Positions 35,253 to 43,402 of a stretch of 64,000 nucleotides of DNA are shown here, one piece after another. The stretch's first letter is position 1. Each line of letters opens with the position of its first letter. This stretch comes from Leucobacter komagatae (GTDB lineage: Bacteria > Actinomycetota > Actinomycetes > Actinomycetales > Microbacteriaceae), in assembly GCF_006716085.1 (NCBI RefSeq), contig NZ_VFON01000001.1:930001-994000 (forward strand). The letters are read 5' to 3'. The notes beneath the pieces were generated by a model. That model had not been told where the DNA came from and ran no database searches. It saw only the letters and a program-made list of their open reading frames with translations. The position numbers were made by a program, and so were the translations under genes.

Positions 35253-35600
35253 TTACGCGTCGCGCTTCTCCTTGATCTTCGCCTTCTTGCCGGTGAGGCC
35301 ACGGAGGTAGTAGAGCTTCGCGCGGCGAACGTCACCGCGCGAGACTACCTCGATCTGCTCAATCGTCGGCGAGTGCACGGGGAACTTACGCTCCACGCCC
35401 ACCTGGAAGCTGATCTTGCGAACCGTGAAGGTCTCGCGAACGCCCTCGCCGTGACGCGAGATAACAACGCCCTGGAACACCTGAACACGCGAGCGGTTGC
35501 CCTCGATGATGTTCACGTGAACCTTGACGGTGTCGCCTGCGCGGAAATCGGGGATGTCGCTCTTGAGCGACGGGGCATCGACGTGGTCGAGCTTCTGCAT
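35253..35600 (-). CDS. rplS: 50S ribosomal protein L19
   Basis: The 115-residue L19 shows [48 protein letters not shown] in outline, then the usual [46 protein letters not shown] order. It packs at the 30S/50S interface. MQKLDHVD is taken as the start by family length. Confidence 0.98.
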   Translation of the reverse strand: MQKLDHVDAPSLKSDIPDFRAGDTVKVHVNIIEGNRSRVQVFQGVVISRHGEGVRETFTVRKISFQVGVERKFPVHSPTIEQIEVVSRGDVRRAKLYYLRGLTGKKAKIKEKRDA

Positions 35601-35720
35601 GATGATCTCTCTCTGCGCCCGCCGCAAGTCGGTACGCGGAATAAATGTTCAAAGAATTTGCGTGCATTCACGGTGTGTGCGGACCCCTCGCGGCAGATTC
35701 GCACCGTGGCACAAGGATCT

Positions 35721-35726
35721 ATTATG
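35721..35726 (-). promoter_or_regulatory. -10 box (CATAAT) of the rplS promoter
   Basis: CATAAT is a good -10 hexamer about 120 bases before the rplS start. The long untranslated leader would leave room for ribosomal-protein feedback, though no known leader structure is recognised. Confidence 0.45.
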
Positions 35727-35848
35727 CCACATCCGAGGGGATGACGGCAGCGCTTGCTAGGTCTAGGGTCGGGCCACGGGCTGAGCCGTGCGCGGTGGAG
35801 AGCGCAATGCCGGGCGCTAGGCAGGGCGCCGTGCCGGGCGCTATGCCG

Positions 35849-36397
35849 CTAATTGCCCTGGCGACGAACCCGGTGGCGCGCAGTCAAGAACGCCCCGTTC
35901 GTGCTGTGCTCGATGAGTTCGAGGTCGAGGCGGCGCGGCAGCAGCGGCCGCCCGCCCGCGAGCGTCACGGGCGCAATCGAGAGGTGCACCTCGTCGAGGA
36001 GGCCCGCGTCAGCAAACTGGCCGGCCAGGTCACCGCCGCCCACGACCCAGAGGTCCTTGCCCCTGGCGGCTTCACGCATCGCCTCGTACACTTCCGTGAC
36101 CTGTCCGTGTGCGAAGTGCACGTCGGCAGCGGCAGCGCCCTCCGCGACCGGGGGCACCGCAAGCTCACGCGTCGTGAGCACCCAGGCCGGCATCTCGTAG
36201 CCCCAGCCACCGTTCGCCAGCACCCACTCGTAGGTGGTGGAGCCCATCGCAATCGCGCCGATGTTCGCGATGAACGACTCGTAGTCGTTCCCGCCGCCGG
36301 GCGCCTGCTCTTGCGAAAGCAGCCAGTCGAGTGAGTCGTGCTCGTCGGCGATGAACCCGTCAAGTGACGAGGCAACGTAGTAGATAAGGCGAGACAT
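35849..36397 (-). CDS. Dihydrofolate reductase-like (RibD C-terminal) protein
   Basis: The 182-residue protein opens LIYYVASSLDGFIADEHDSLDWL, then GAIAMGSTTYEWVLANG, and ends with DLWVVGGGDLAGQFADAGLLDEVHLSIAPVTLAGGRPLLP. This is the NADPH-binding DHFR/RibD fold of small oxidoreductases such as YyaP/YwjB; the substrate is unknown. It lies 79 bases downstream of an AraC-DinB regulator on the same strand and is probably in the same operon. Confidence 0.85.
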   Translation of the reverse strand: MSRLIYYVASSLDGFIADEHDSLDWLLSQEQAPGGGNDYESFIANIGAIAMGSTTYEWVLANGGWGYEMPAWVLTTRELAVPPVAEGAAAADVHFAHGQVTEVYEAMREAARGKDLWVVGGGDLAGQFADAGLLDEVHLSIAPVTLAGGRPLLPRRLDLELIEHSTNGAFLTARHRVRRQGN

Positions 36398-36451
36398 GAT
36401 GTGTCCTTTCGAGAGTGGTCAATGGTGGTGGGAATACCCCGCGGGCTGGCC

Positions 36452-36492
36452 GCTACGCTTCCACGCGGTCTTGGCGCTACGCTTCCCCGCGG
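36452..36492. repeat. Short direct duplication at the 3' end of the AraC-DinB gene
   Basis: GCTACGCTTCCMCGCGG occurs twice, 24 bases apart. The second copy encodes the last residues and stop of the upstream gene; the first lies just downstream of it. A local duplication is the simplest reading. Confidence 0.6.
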
Positions 36493-37394
36493 CGGGCTCG
36501 AAGCCAGAGGATCGGATCGCCAGCGTCACGCTCGAGCCCGTGTTCTGCGAGCATGCCGCGCACGAGCTCACGCCGGTGCGCCCCGTAGTGCAGCACATGC
36601 GCGACGACGCCGCTGAGCTGGAAGCTCTCGGGCGGCACGCACAGCGCGTCGATCACGCGATCCTGCCACGCTCCGCGGCGCGCAATCTCACGCACCTTGG
36701 CGATCCACGCCGCAGAGGCGACACCGTTTCGTTCCGCGAGTTCGGCCATCACGCGCGGGGCACCGAGCGCAACGGGCGTTGGGGCCGTGCGGCCGTCGAG
36801 CACGGCAAGCCAGGTCTCTTTCGCGAACACGAGACCGGCGAGCACCGCGGCGATGCTCGACTCCTCGCCCGCCCAGTCGAGCACGCGCTGACCTGGCCGC
36901 TGCGCACGCGTCACGGCCTGTGTCGGTAACGTCGCGGCGAACGCGAGCAACTCGGCCGAGTCATCCGCATCGTGCAGCAACTGCTGTTCAAGGATCGGAC
37001 TCGCAGGGGCATTGCGTTCTTCGATCCAAATCGACATTGGCGGGTGGAAGTGGATTCCGTTCGCGCTCGGCAACCAGTGGCCCGCCGCGTGCTCGCTCGG
37101 CGGGTGCCCGAACGCACGCGAATACGCCCTGCTGAACCCTTCAGCGGAGTCGTAGCCTGCCGCGATCGCCGCGCCGAGCACGCTCGCCCCGTCGCGCAGC
37201 TGCCAGGCCGCCCGCTCCAGGAGCACGCGTCGGCGAAGGGCGGCGGGTGACTCCCCCGCGGCCGCCGAGACCTGGCGCGCGAAGTGGAACCGCGAGGCAT
37301 GCGCCGCGCCCGCCATGTCGTCGAGGGTGCGGTTTGACTCGTCGAGCACGGCATCGAGGAGCTCGCGGAGGCGATCGGGCTCGGATGTGGTCAT
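36477..37394 (-). CDS. AraC-type HTH fused to a DinB-like domain
   Basis: The 305-residue protein has an N-terminal AraC/XylS HTH pair (about 10-105: TLDDMAGAAHASRFHFARQVSAAAG, LGAAIAAGYDSAEGFSRAYSRAFGHPPSEH) joined to a C-terminal DinB/YfiT-like four-helix bundle (about 130-295) with His residues in VVAHVLHYGAHRREL. The DinB fold often binds metal and acts in thiol-dependent chemistry, so it may be the sensor. Probably regulates the DHFR-like gene downstream. CAGACT lies 6 bases before its ATG. Confidence 0.82.
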   Translation of the reverse strand: MTTSEPDRLRELLDAVLDESNRTLDDMAGAAHASRFHFARQVSAAAGESPAALRRRVLLERAAWQLRDGASVLGAAIAAGYDSAEGFSRAYSRAFGHPPSEHAAGHWLPSANGIHFHPPMSIWIEERNAPASPILEQQLLHDADDSAELLAFAATLPTQAVTRAQRPGQRVLDWAGEESSIAAVLAGLVFAKETWLAVLDGRTAPTPVALGAPRVMAELAERNGVASAAWIAKVREIARRGAWQDRVIDALCVPPESFQLSGVVAHVLHYGAHRRELVRGMLAEHGLERDAGDPILWLRARRGEA

Positions 37395-37501
37395 GGATCT
37401 AGTCTGACCCCTCGATCGTCGCCGCGCATGACCGATCTTGCGCAGTCATACTGCCCGCGGGCGCAGAGGCGAATGTCTGCGGCACCTGAGAGGATCGAGG
37501 C

Positions 37502-39616
37502 ATGGCGAATCTCGACACCCCCACCCGCACACAGGCCCTTGCGGTGCTGCGCCAGCTCACGGGCGCCGCCGACGCCGATTTTCACCCCGGCCAGTTCGAG
37601 GCCATCAGCGCCCTCGTCGACGAAGGCAGGCGCGCGCTCGTCGTACAGCGCACGGGGTGGGGGAAGTCGGCGGTGTACTTCGTCGCGACCGCACTGCTGC
37701 GCGCCCGCGGCGCTGGGCCGACACTGCTTGTCTCTCCGCTACTCGCGCTCATGCGCGACCAGGTCGCTGCGGCCGAACGCGCGGGTGTGCGCGCCGCGGC
37801 GATCAACTCGGCGACGGCTGAGGAATGGGAGGAGATCGAGGGCCGTCTCGCGCGCGACGAAGTTGACGTGCTGCTCGTGTCGCCCGAGCGGCTCAATAGT
37901 CCGCGTTTCCGCGACACCCAGTTGCCGTCGATCCTCGCCCGCATGGGCCTCATGGTGATCGACGAAGCGCACTGCATCTCAGACTGGGGCCACGACTTCC
38001 GCCCAGACTACCGCCGCATCGCGGCGCTCCTTGCGGGCCTGGAGCGCCACGTGCCCGTGCTCGCGACGACCGCAACCGCCAACGCCCGCGTCGTCGATGA
38101 CGTCGCCGAGCAGCTGGGCGACGATGTCCTCACGCTGCGCGGCACACTCGCGCGCGACTCGCTGCGGCTCGGGTGCCTGCGGCTGCCCTCTGCCGATGCG
38201 CGGCTCGCCTGGCTCGTGCAGCACCTGGGCGGCTTCTCCGGCAGCGGGATCGTCTACGCCCTGACGGTCTCGGCCGCGGAAGACACCGCGCTCCTCCTGC
38301 GCGATGCAGGTTACGACGTCGCGGCGTACACCGGCCGCACCGACCCCGAGGAGCGCGCGCGGCTCGAGACGGCGCTCAAGAACAACGAGGTGAAGGCGCT
38401 CATCGCGACGAGTGCCCTCGGCATGGGCTTCGACAAGCCAGACCTGGGCTTCGTCCTCCATCTTGGGGCCCCTTCCTCCCCCGTCGCCTACTACCAGCAG
38501 GTCGGCCGTGCGGGCCGCGGCACCGCGCACGCCGACGTGCTCCTCCTGCCTGGTGCAGAAGACGCCGCAATCTGGAGCTACTTCGCGACGGCGTCTATGC
38601 CTGATCCTGAGCGCGCGCACGCGGTGATTGAGGCGCTCGGCGCGCCCGATTCGCCCCCGCTCTCGACGCCGGCGCTCGAGGCGCGGGTTGACCTGCGGCG
38701 CACGCAGCTCGACCTGCTGCTCAAGGTGCTCGACGTTGACGGCGCGGTGAACCGCGTGTCGGGTGGCTGGACGGCGACCGGCGCCCCGTGGGAGTACGAC
38801 GCCGAGCGCTACAGGCGCATCGCCGCTGCGCGCGAGGCCGAGCAATCTGCGATGCTGCGCTACGAGCGTGGCGAGGCCTGCCGTATGGCCGAGCTGCAGC
38901 GTGAGCTCGACGACCCGACGGCGGCAGACTGCGGGCGCTGTGACGTGTGTGCGGGCCCCTGGTATCCGACGGAGGTGACCGGCGAGGCAGCAGCGCGGGC
39001 GACGAGCAGGTTGCAGCAGGCTGGCGTGCCGATCGAACCGCGCGGGCAGTGGCCGACCGGCGCGGACAGGCGCGGGGTCAACGTCCGCGGGCGCATCGCG
39101 CAGGATGAGCGGGCCGAGGCTGGGCGCGTTGTCGCGCGCCTCACTGACCTGGGGTGGGGCGGCACGCTCCGCGAGATCTTCGCGAGCGGGGCACCAGACC
39201 GGGTAATCCCGGAGCCGCTGCTTGGCGCGGTGCTGACTACGCTGCGCGACTGGCCATGGGAGGCGCGCCCCGTCGGGGTCGTCGCGATGCCCTCGCTCAG
39301 CCGGCCGACACTCATCAGCAGCACCGCCGCGGCGATCGCCGAGCGCGGCAAGCTGCCGTTCCTCGGCACGCTCGACTTCGCAGACGGCCGGCCCGCGACG
39401 GGGCCCGGCGGCAACAGCGCGTTCAGGCTCGCATCGGTGTGGGGGCGGTGGGAGGTTGGACCCGAGCTTGCCGCGCTCGTGGCGCGAGCTCCCGGCCCGC
39501 TGCTACTCATCGACGACCTCGTAGACAGCCGCTGGTCGTTCACGGTCGCGGCGCGCGAGCTCCGGTTGGCTGGGGCGCAGCAGGTGCTGCCGTTCGCGCT
39601 CGCGTCGGTCGGCTAG
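37502..39616 (+). CDS. recQ: RecQ-family DNA helicase with C-terminal phosphoribosyltransferase-like domain
   Basis: The 704-residue protein has Walker A QRTGWGKS (Lys55), TNSAT-type motif Ia, DEAHCISDWGHDFRPDYRR (motif II and the RecQ aromatic loop), helicase domain 2 with ATSALGMGFDKPDLGFVLHLGAP and QVGRAGRG, and a zinc Cys cluster (CRMAELQ..CGRCDVC). Beyond the usual RecQ end, residues about 560-704 contain LLLIDDLVDSRWSFTVAAREL, a PRPP-loop-like signature of a type I phosphoribosyltransferase. No HRDC domain is seen. This fusion occurs in actinobacteria; what the added domain does is unknown. Confidence 0.9.
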   Translation: MANLDTPTRTQALAVLRQLTGAADADFHPGQFEAISALVDEGRRALVVQRTGWGKSAVYFVATALLRARGAGPTLLVSPLLALMRDQVAAAERAGVRAAAINSATAEEWEEIEGRLARDEVDVLLVSPERLNSPRFRDTQLPSILARMGLMVIDEAHCISDWGHDFRPDYRRIAALLAGLERHVPVLATTATANARVVDDVAEQLGDDVLTLRGTLARDSLRLGCLRLPSADARLAWLVQHLGGFSGSGIVYALTVSAAEDTALLLRDAGYDVAAYTGRTDPEERARLETALKNNEVKALIATSALGMGFDKPDLGFVLHLGAPSSPVAYYQQVGRAGRGTAHADVLLLPGAEDAAIWSYFATASMPDPERAHAVIEALGAPDSPPLSTPALEARVDLRRTQLDLLLKVLDVDGAVNRVSGGWTATGAPWEYDAERYRRIAAAREAEQSAMLRYERGEACRMAELQRELDDPTAADCGRCDVCAGPWYPTEVTGEAAARATSRLQQAGVPIEPRGQWPTGADRRGVNVRGRIAQDERAEAGRVVARLTDLGWGGTLREIFASGAPDRVIPEPLLGAVLTTLRDWPWEARPVGVVAMPSLSRPTLISSTAAAIAERGKLPFLGTLDFADGRPATGPGGNSAFRLASVWGRWEVGPELAALVARAPGPLLLIDDLVDSRWSFTVAARELRLAGAQQVLPFALASVG

Positions 39617-39667
39617 CGGCACGCGGTTTCCGTGACTTTGCACACCTCAGCGCGTTAGGCTGCAGGC

Positions 39668-39976
39668 ATGGAGAGCACGGCTACGCAGGACACGAAGCGA
39701 GACTCGGCGCTGGGCGCAGAACAGGCCGCTGTGCCGGGTTCCGGGCTTGGCGCCGTTGACCCCGGCTTGCACGAGCTTGGCATCGACGCCCCGACCGCCA
39801 CGACCACCGGGCCGCTCGAGGGGCGCACAAAGCTCGCGGCTTGGGGGCTCGGCATCGCCGGTTCGCTCGCATTCGTGACGCTCGTGGTCGGAGCGATCGC
39901 CGTGGTGAACTTCGCGCTTCCCTACGTGCACTACGCCTACCTCGCTCTTGTCGGGGCGGGCGGGCAGGACTTCTAG
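39668..39976 (+). CDS. Small single-pass membrane protein
   Basis: Not recognised. The 102 residues have a polar, Gly/Ala/Thr-rich N-terminal half and one long hydrophobic segment (AAWGLGIAGSLAFVTLVVGAIAVVNFALPYVHYAYLAL, in outline) ending in GAGGQDF. TAGGCT lies 6 bases before ATG, a leaderless layout. It follows recQ by 51 bases. Confidence 0.6.
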   Translation: MESTATQDTKRDSALGAEQAAVPGSGLGAVDPGLHELGIDAPTATTTGPLEGRTKLAAWGLGIAGSLAFVTLVVGAIAVVNFALPYVHYAYLALVGAGGQDF

Positions 39977-40011
39977 CGGGCGCTTCGCTGCCGCCCGGCA
40001 CGCACGCCGGC

Positions 40012-40094
40012 TCACGCCGCACGCCGCCCGCCGCCCGCCGCGCGTCGCCTCACGCCGCACGCCGCCCGCCGCCCGCCGCGCGTCGCCTCACGCC
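40012..40094. repeat. 38-bp GC-rich tandem repeat, 2.2 copies
   Basis: Two identical 38-bp units starting TCACGCCGCACGCC and ending GCGCGTCGCC, plus the first seven bases of a third. Each unit has internal CCGCCCG iterations. It lies in a 287-base intergenic stretch in which I see no gene; the rest of that stretch is of lower GC. Confidence 0.85.
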
Positions 40095-40263
40095 CAGGAC
40101 ACGCCAATTTCTCCAGAGCACATCACTTTTGGGCAAAATTGCGGGTGCTCGCGTGAATTTGGGGTGTTTGCGGCGTTCAAGCTGCGCACCGTGACACACG
40201 AAACCCCGAGTTCGACGCACAAACTCCGAGCCCAGAGCCCCGAGCCCCGAGCAGAGGTGTGCG

Positions 40264-41310
40264 TCAGGTCTGGCAGCCCGGGCACCAGTACAGTTTGCGG
40301 TTACCCATCTCCTCAAGCTTGATGTTCGCACCACAGCGCTTGCACGGCGTTCCCTCAAGCTTGTACACCCAGTGTCGCTCGTCGCGATCGACCAGGGCCT
40401 TTTGGTACGCATCGCCGACGAGGCCATCGATCGTGATCATCTGGCCGACGGTGATGCCGATCTCAAGCAGGTGCGCCCAGTCGTCCCACAGCTCTTCGAG
40501 CACGGTTCGGTCGAGCGTGTTCGCCGGGGTGTGTGGGTCAAGCTCCGCACGAAACAGCATCTCGGCACGGTAGACGTTGCCGATGCCGGCGACCACTGCC
40601 TGATCCATGAGCACAAGACCGATCGCGGTCTTCTTCTTGCCCGCGCGCTCGACAAAGCGCTTGCGCTCCTCGGGGCCATCGGCGTTCGCCGGGTCGGGCC
40701 CCAACCGCTGGATCACCCGGTCGACCTCCGCGGGAGTGAGCACTTCGCAGGCCGTCGGCCCGCGCAGGTCAGCGCACACCGTTTCGTTCAGCAGCCGCAC
40801 CCGCACCGCGCCGACCGGCTCGGGCGGGAACGAATCGAGCAGGTCGCCCTCTTTGTCAGCCTCGGCCATGCGCACGCGTGTGCGACGGGGAGCCCCGATC
40901 GAGGTGATCGAGTCCTCTCCGAGACTGTCGACTGGTGTGTCTCCCCCAGCGGACTTGGCGTCGCGGAGCGCGTCGCTGCCCTTCGTGCCGCTGCCAATGT
41001 GCTCACCGGTCTGGCCGAGCTTCGAATGGCCCGGCGTCTGACCGTGGATTTGGATCGACGGGTCGACCTTCACCTCACCAGAGAAGTCCCAGGCGCCGTA
41101 GATGCCGAGGTGGATCCGAAGCCACAGGTCGCCCTCGAACTCGAGAAACATCTGCTTCCCGACCGCGCGCGCATCGAGCATCTTGCGCCCGTCGAGCTCG
41201 GCCGCGCCCTCAACGAAGCGCCCCTGTGGGCTCGACACCTCAGGTGCCGAGCCCACAAAGTTCGCCGCGAACTGCCTTGCGATTCGGTGTACGGAATGAC
41301 CCTCAGGCAT
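40264..41310 (-). CDS. Fpg/Nei-family DNA glycosylase (endonuclease VIII type) with a large insertion
   Basis: The 348-residue base-excision enzyme starts PEGHSVHR after the initiator Met, giving the Pro1/Glu2 catalytic pair. It has the helix-two-turn-helix (ALVLMDQAVVAGIGNVYRAEMLFRA) and a C-terminal zinc finger CKRC...CPGC. It is about 80 residues longer than typical Nei. The extra length is a polar, low-complexity insert at about residues 85-160 (TPGHSKLGQTGEHIGSGTKG...). Ends 2 bases from the start side of rpiB, which lies upstream in the same transcript. Confidence 0.9.
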   Translation of the reverse strand: MPEGHSVHRIARQFAANFVGSAPEVSSPQGRFVEGAAELDGRKMLDARAVGKQMFLEFEGDLWLRIHLGIYGAWDFSGEVKVDPSIQIHGQTPGHSKLGQTGEHIGSGTKGSDALRDAKSAGGDTPVDSLGEDSITSIGAPRRTRVRMAEADKEGDLLDSFPPEPVGAVRVRLLNETVCADLRGPTACEVLTPAEVDRVIQRLGPDPANADGPEERKRFVERAGKKKTAIGLVLMDQAVVAGIGNVYRAEMLFRAELDPHTPANTLDRTVLEELWDDWAHLLEIGITVGQMITIDGLVGDAYQKALVDRDERHWVYKLEGTPCKRCGANIKLEEMGNRKLYWCPGCQT

Positions 41311-41312
41311 CG

Positions 41313-41804
41313 CTACAGGCTGTCGACCTGCTTGCCGGCGATCGCGCCGGTCTGCTCGTACTCGCCGAGCTGACCGATGCGGCGCACGTGGCGCTCGTCA
41401 CCGGGGAACGGGGTGTCGATGAACAGGTCGATGAACTTGATCGCGTCAGCCACCTCGTGCTGGCGCGCGCCGATCGAAATCACGTTCGCGTTGTTGTGCT
41501 CGCGCGCGAGCGACGCCGTCGATTCGTTCCACACGAGCGCGGCGCGGATGCCCTGCACCTTGTTCGCTGCCATCTGCTCGCCATTGCCCGAGCCGCCGAA
41601 GACAACTCCAAGAGCCTCAACGCCGTCACGCTCATCACGGGCGACGCCGAGGGCCGCGTTGATGCAGAACGACGGGTAGTCGTCGAGCGCGTCATACTCG
41701 GCGGGCCCGTGGTCGATCACCTCGAATCCGCGGTCGCGCAGATGCTGCTGCAGCTGCTGGCTGAACTCAAGGCCGGCATGGTCGGTGGCGACGTGAATAC
41801 GCAT
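41313..41804 (-). CDS. rpiB: Ribose-5-phosphate isomerase B
   Basis: The 163-residue enzyme converts ribose-5-P and ribulose-5-P. It shows RIHVATDHAGLEF, GFEVIDHGP, YPSFCINAAL, VFGGSGNGEQMAANKVQGIRAAL (active-site loop; Ser/Gly as in the actinobacterial subgroup rather than Cys), and NVISIGARQHEVADA. A TAGGCT box 7 bases before ATG suggests a leaderless start for the rpiB-nei transcript. Confidence 0.95.
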   Translation of the reverse strand: MRIHVATDHAGLEFSQQLQQHLRDRGFEVIDHGPAEYDALDDYPSFCINAALGVARDERDGVEALGVVFGGSGNGEQMAANKVQGIRAALVWNESTASLAREHNNANVISIGARQHEVADAIKFIDLFIDTPFPGDERHVRRIGQLGEYEQTGAIAGKQVDSL

Positions 41805-41814
41805 GAGGTTAAGC

Positions 41815-42435
41815 CTAGCCAAACTGCGGGCCAACGGTGCGCCCGCGCTTGAGCTCGTAGAACCCGGGCACGCTCGCGGCTGCCGCGATACCATCCCAGA
41901 GCTTCAGCGCCATGTCGCCTGTCGGCGCGGGCGACACAACGGGGCCGAAGAAGGCGACACCGTCGATCGAGATGATCGGCACACCAACGTCGGGGCCCGC
42001 GATGTCGAGAGCGTGGGTCGTGTTCGCGCGCAGCTGCTCGTCGCTCTCGTCAGAGTCGGCGGCGGCCGCGAGGCCCGCGTCGAGCCCTACGGCAGCAAGC
42101 GACTCGGCAAGAATCTCCTCGACGTCCATGCGTCCGCCCGGGTGAACGCGGGTCCCGATTTCGGTGTAGAGCTTGCCGACGACCGCATCGCCTTCCGCCC
42201 CCTCGCCAGCTGCGACACGCGCGGCCTCGACGACACGGCCGAAACGGTGCCCCGCCGCGTGGTGCTCAGCGTGCGAGTCATCGGAGTTACCCTCATTGAT
42301 GATCTTCAGGCTGATCGGGTTCCACACAATGCTGAAGCCGCGAGCCTCAGACACTTCCTGCGCCCAGCGGCTGGTCATCCAGCACCAGGGGCAGATCGGA
42401 TCGAAATAGAACTCAACTCTCGGCGTATTTCCCAT
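41815..42435 (-). CDS. Mycothiol-dependent nitroreductase Rv2466c-like (DsbA fold)
   Basis: The 206-residue thioredoxin/DsbA-fold protein has CPWC at residues 15-18 in YFDPICPWCWMTSRW. It also shares family-specific stretches: NPISLKIINE, YTEIGTRVH, ESLAAVGLD, GPDVGVPIISIDGVAFFGPVVS and FYELKRGRTVGPQF. These track M. tuberculosis Rv2466c closely. That enzyme uses mycothiol and activates nitro-prodrugs, so this implies a mycothiol-producing host. TAGAAT lies 6 bases before ATG. It ends 10 bases before rpiB's start. Confidence 0.88.
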   Translation of the reverse strand: MGNTPRVEFYFDPICPWCWMTSRWAQEVSEARGFSIVWNPISLKIINEGNSDDSHAEHHAAGHRFGRVVEAARVAAGEGAEGDAVVGKLYTEIGTRVHPGGRMDVEEILAESLAAVGLDAGLAAAADSDESDEQLRANTTHALDIAGPDVGVPIISIDGVAFFGPVVSPAPTGDMALKLWDGIAAAASVPGFYELKRGRTVGPQFG

Positions 42436-42502
42436 GTGCTGATTCTAGGCTGTTTGCTGCAAGAGCAAATCGGCGTCGGCCGGCAGAGCTAAAGGGGGCC
42501 GC

Positions 42503-43189
42503 TTGGGCATCTGGGAATGGGTGACAAACGCGATCGAGGCGTTCGCTCTCGCGACCGTGGAGTCGCCGTGGGTGCTGCTCGTGGTTCTCGCGCTCTGCAT
42601 CATCGACGCGATCTTCCCGCCTGTTCCCTCAGAGTCGGTGATCATCGCCGTCGCCACCGTAGTCGTCGCGGATCACTCGCACACTCTCTGGCTGCTCGGG
42701 GTCATCGCGGCGGTCGGCGCCTTCACCGGCGACCAGATGGTCTACTGGATCGGCCGCAAGTTGGGCGCCCGCAATCCGAAGTGGCTGAACGGCAAGCGCG
42801 CGCAGCGGACGCTCGCCTGGGCCCGGCGCGCCATCAGGCGCAGCGGGCCGATCCTCATCATGACGGGCAGGTTCATTCCCGTCGGGCGCACCGCGGTGAA
42901 CCTCGCGGCCGGCACGACGAGGTACCCCGCATGGAAGTTCTCGATCGCCGCGGCGTTCGCCGCAGTCTTCTGGGCGACGTACTCGATCGCGATCGGCGCG
43001 ATCTTCGGCAACATCTTCGGCAGCCACCCGCTGCTCGCGCTGCTGCTCGGGCTCGTCACCGCGTTCGTGATCGGCCTGCTGGTGGAGTTCATCTCGACGA
43101 GGATCGGGCGCAGGATCCAGACCCGCCGCATGGCCGCCTTCCGCGCCGCGTGGGCAGAGGACAAGGCTGCGGCGAGCGCAGAGGGCTAG
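42503..43189 (+). CDS. DedA-family membrane protein
   Basis: The 228-residue DedA protein shows FPPVPSESVIIAVATVV near 40-55 (the conserved E), GAFTGDQMVYWIGRKLG and FIPVGRTAVNLAAGTTRYPAWKF (conserved Arg/Gly). Several membrane helices follow. DedA proteins act in lipid flipping and membrane homeostasis, including undecaprenyl-phosphate recycling. It starts at TTG with GGGGG 5 bases upstream. Divergent from the nitroreductase gene. Confidence 0.9.
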   Translation: MGIWEWVTNAIEAFALATVESPWVLLVVLALCIIDAIFPPVPSESVIIAVATVVVADHSHTLWLLGVIAAVGAFTGDQMVYWIGRKLGARNPKWLNGKRAQRTLAWARRAIRRSGPILIMTGRFIPVGRTAVNLAAGTTRYPAWKFSIAAAFAAVFWATYSIAIGAIFGNIFGSHPLLALLLGLVTAFVIGLLVEFISTRIGRRIQTRRMAAFRAAWAEDKAAASAEG

Positions 43190-43219
43190 CTGCGGCGAGC
43201 GCGCCGCCCGCCCCTCCCA

Positions 43220-43280
43220 CTCAAATTCCCGGTTGTCACTCAAATGCTGCGCGCAATTGAGTGAGAACCGAATATTTGAG
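43220..43280. terminator. Large imperfect inverted repeat between convergent dedA and aldo/keto reductase genes
   Basis: The outer stem CTCAAAT/ATTTGAG and inner stem TCACTCAA/TTGAGTGA are perfect, joined by CGGTT/AACCG with small internal loops, around a TGCTGCGCG apex. It starts 31 bases after the dedA stop. Confidence 0.6.
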
Positions 43281-43284
43281 GGGT

Positions 43285-43378
43285 AGTGGGCGCGCGGAAG
43301 AGCTTCGGGCGCTGGGCAGGCGCGGAGGGACAGTGGGTGCGCGGAGGATCTTCGGGCGCGGGGCGGGCGCGGAGGGGT
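43285..43378. repeat. 47-bp imperfect tandem repeat, two copies
   Basis: Two units beginning AGTGGGYGCGCGGA, each containing TTCGGGCGC and GGCGCGGAGGG, abut each other just before the 3' end of the aldo/keto reductase gene. About 80 percent identical by eye. No coding frame is supported. Confidence 0.65.
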
Positions 43379-43402
43379 GGTTGGCGGGCGGAGGTGCGCC
43401 CG

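Noticed and set aside
36420..36480. Possible insertion-sequence footprint from the 17-bp direct repeat
   Set aside because: There is no transposase or terminal inverted repeat, and the 24-base offset fits a simple local duplication.
40012..40094. Possible CRISPR array
   Set aside because: The repeats abut each other with no spacers and no cas genes are present.
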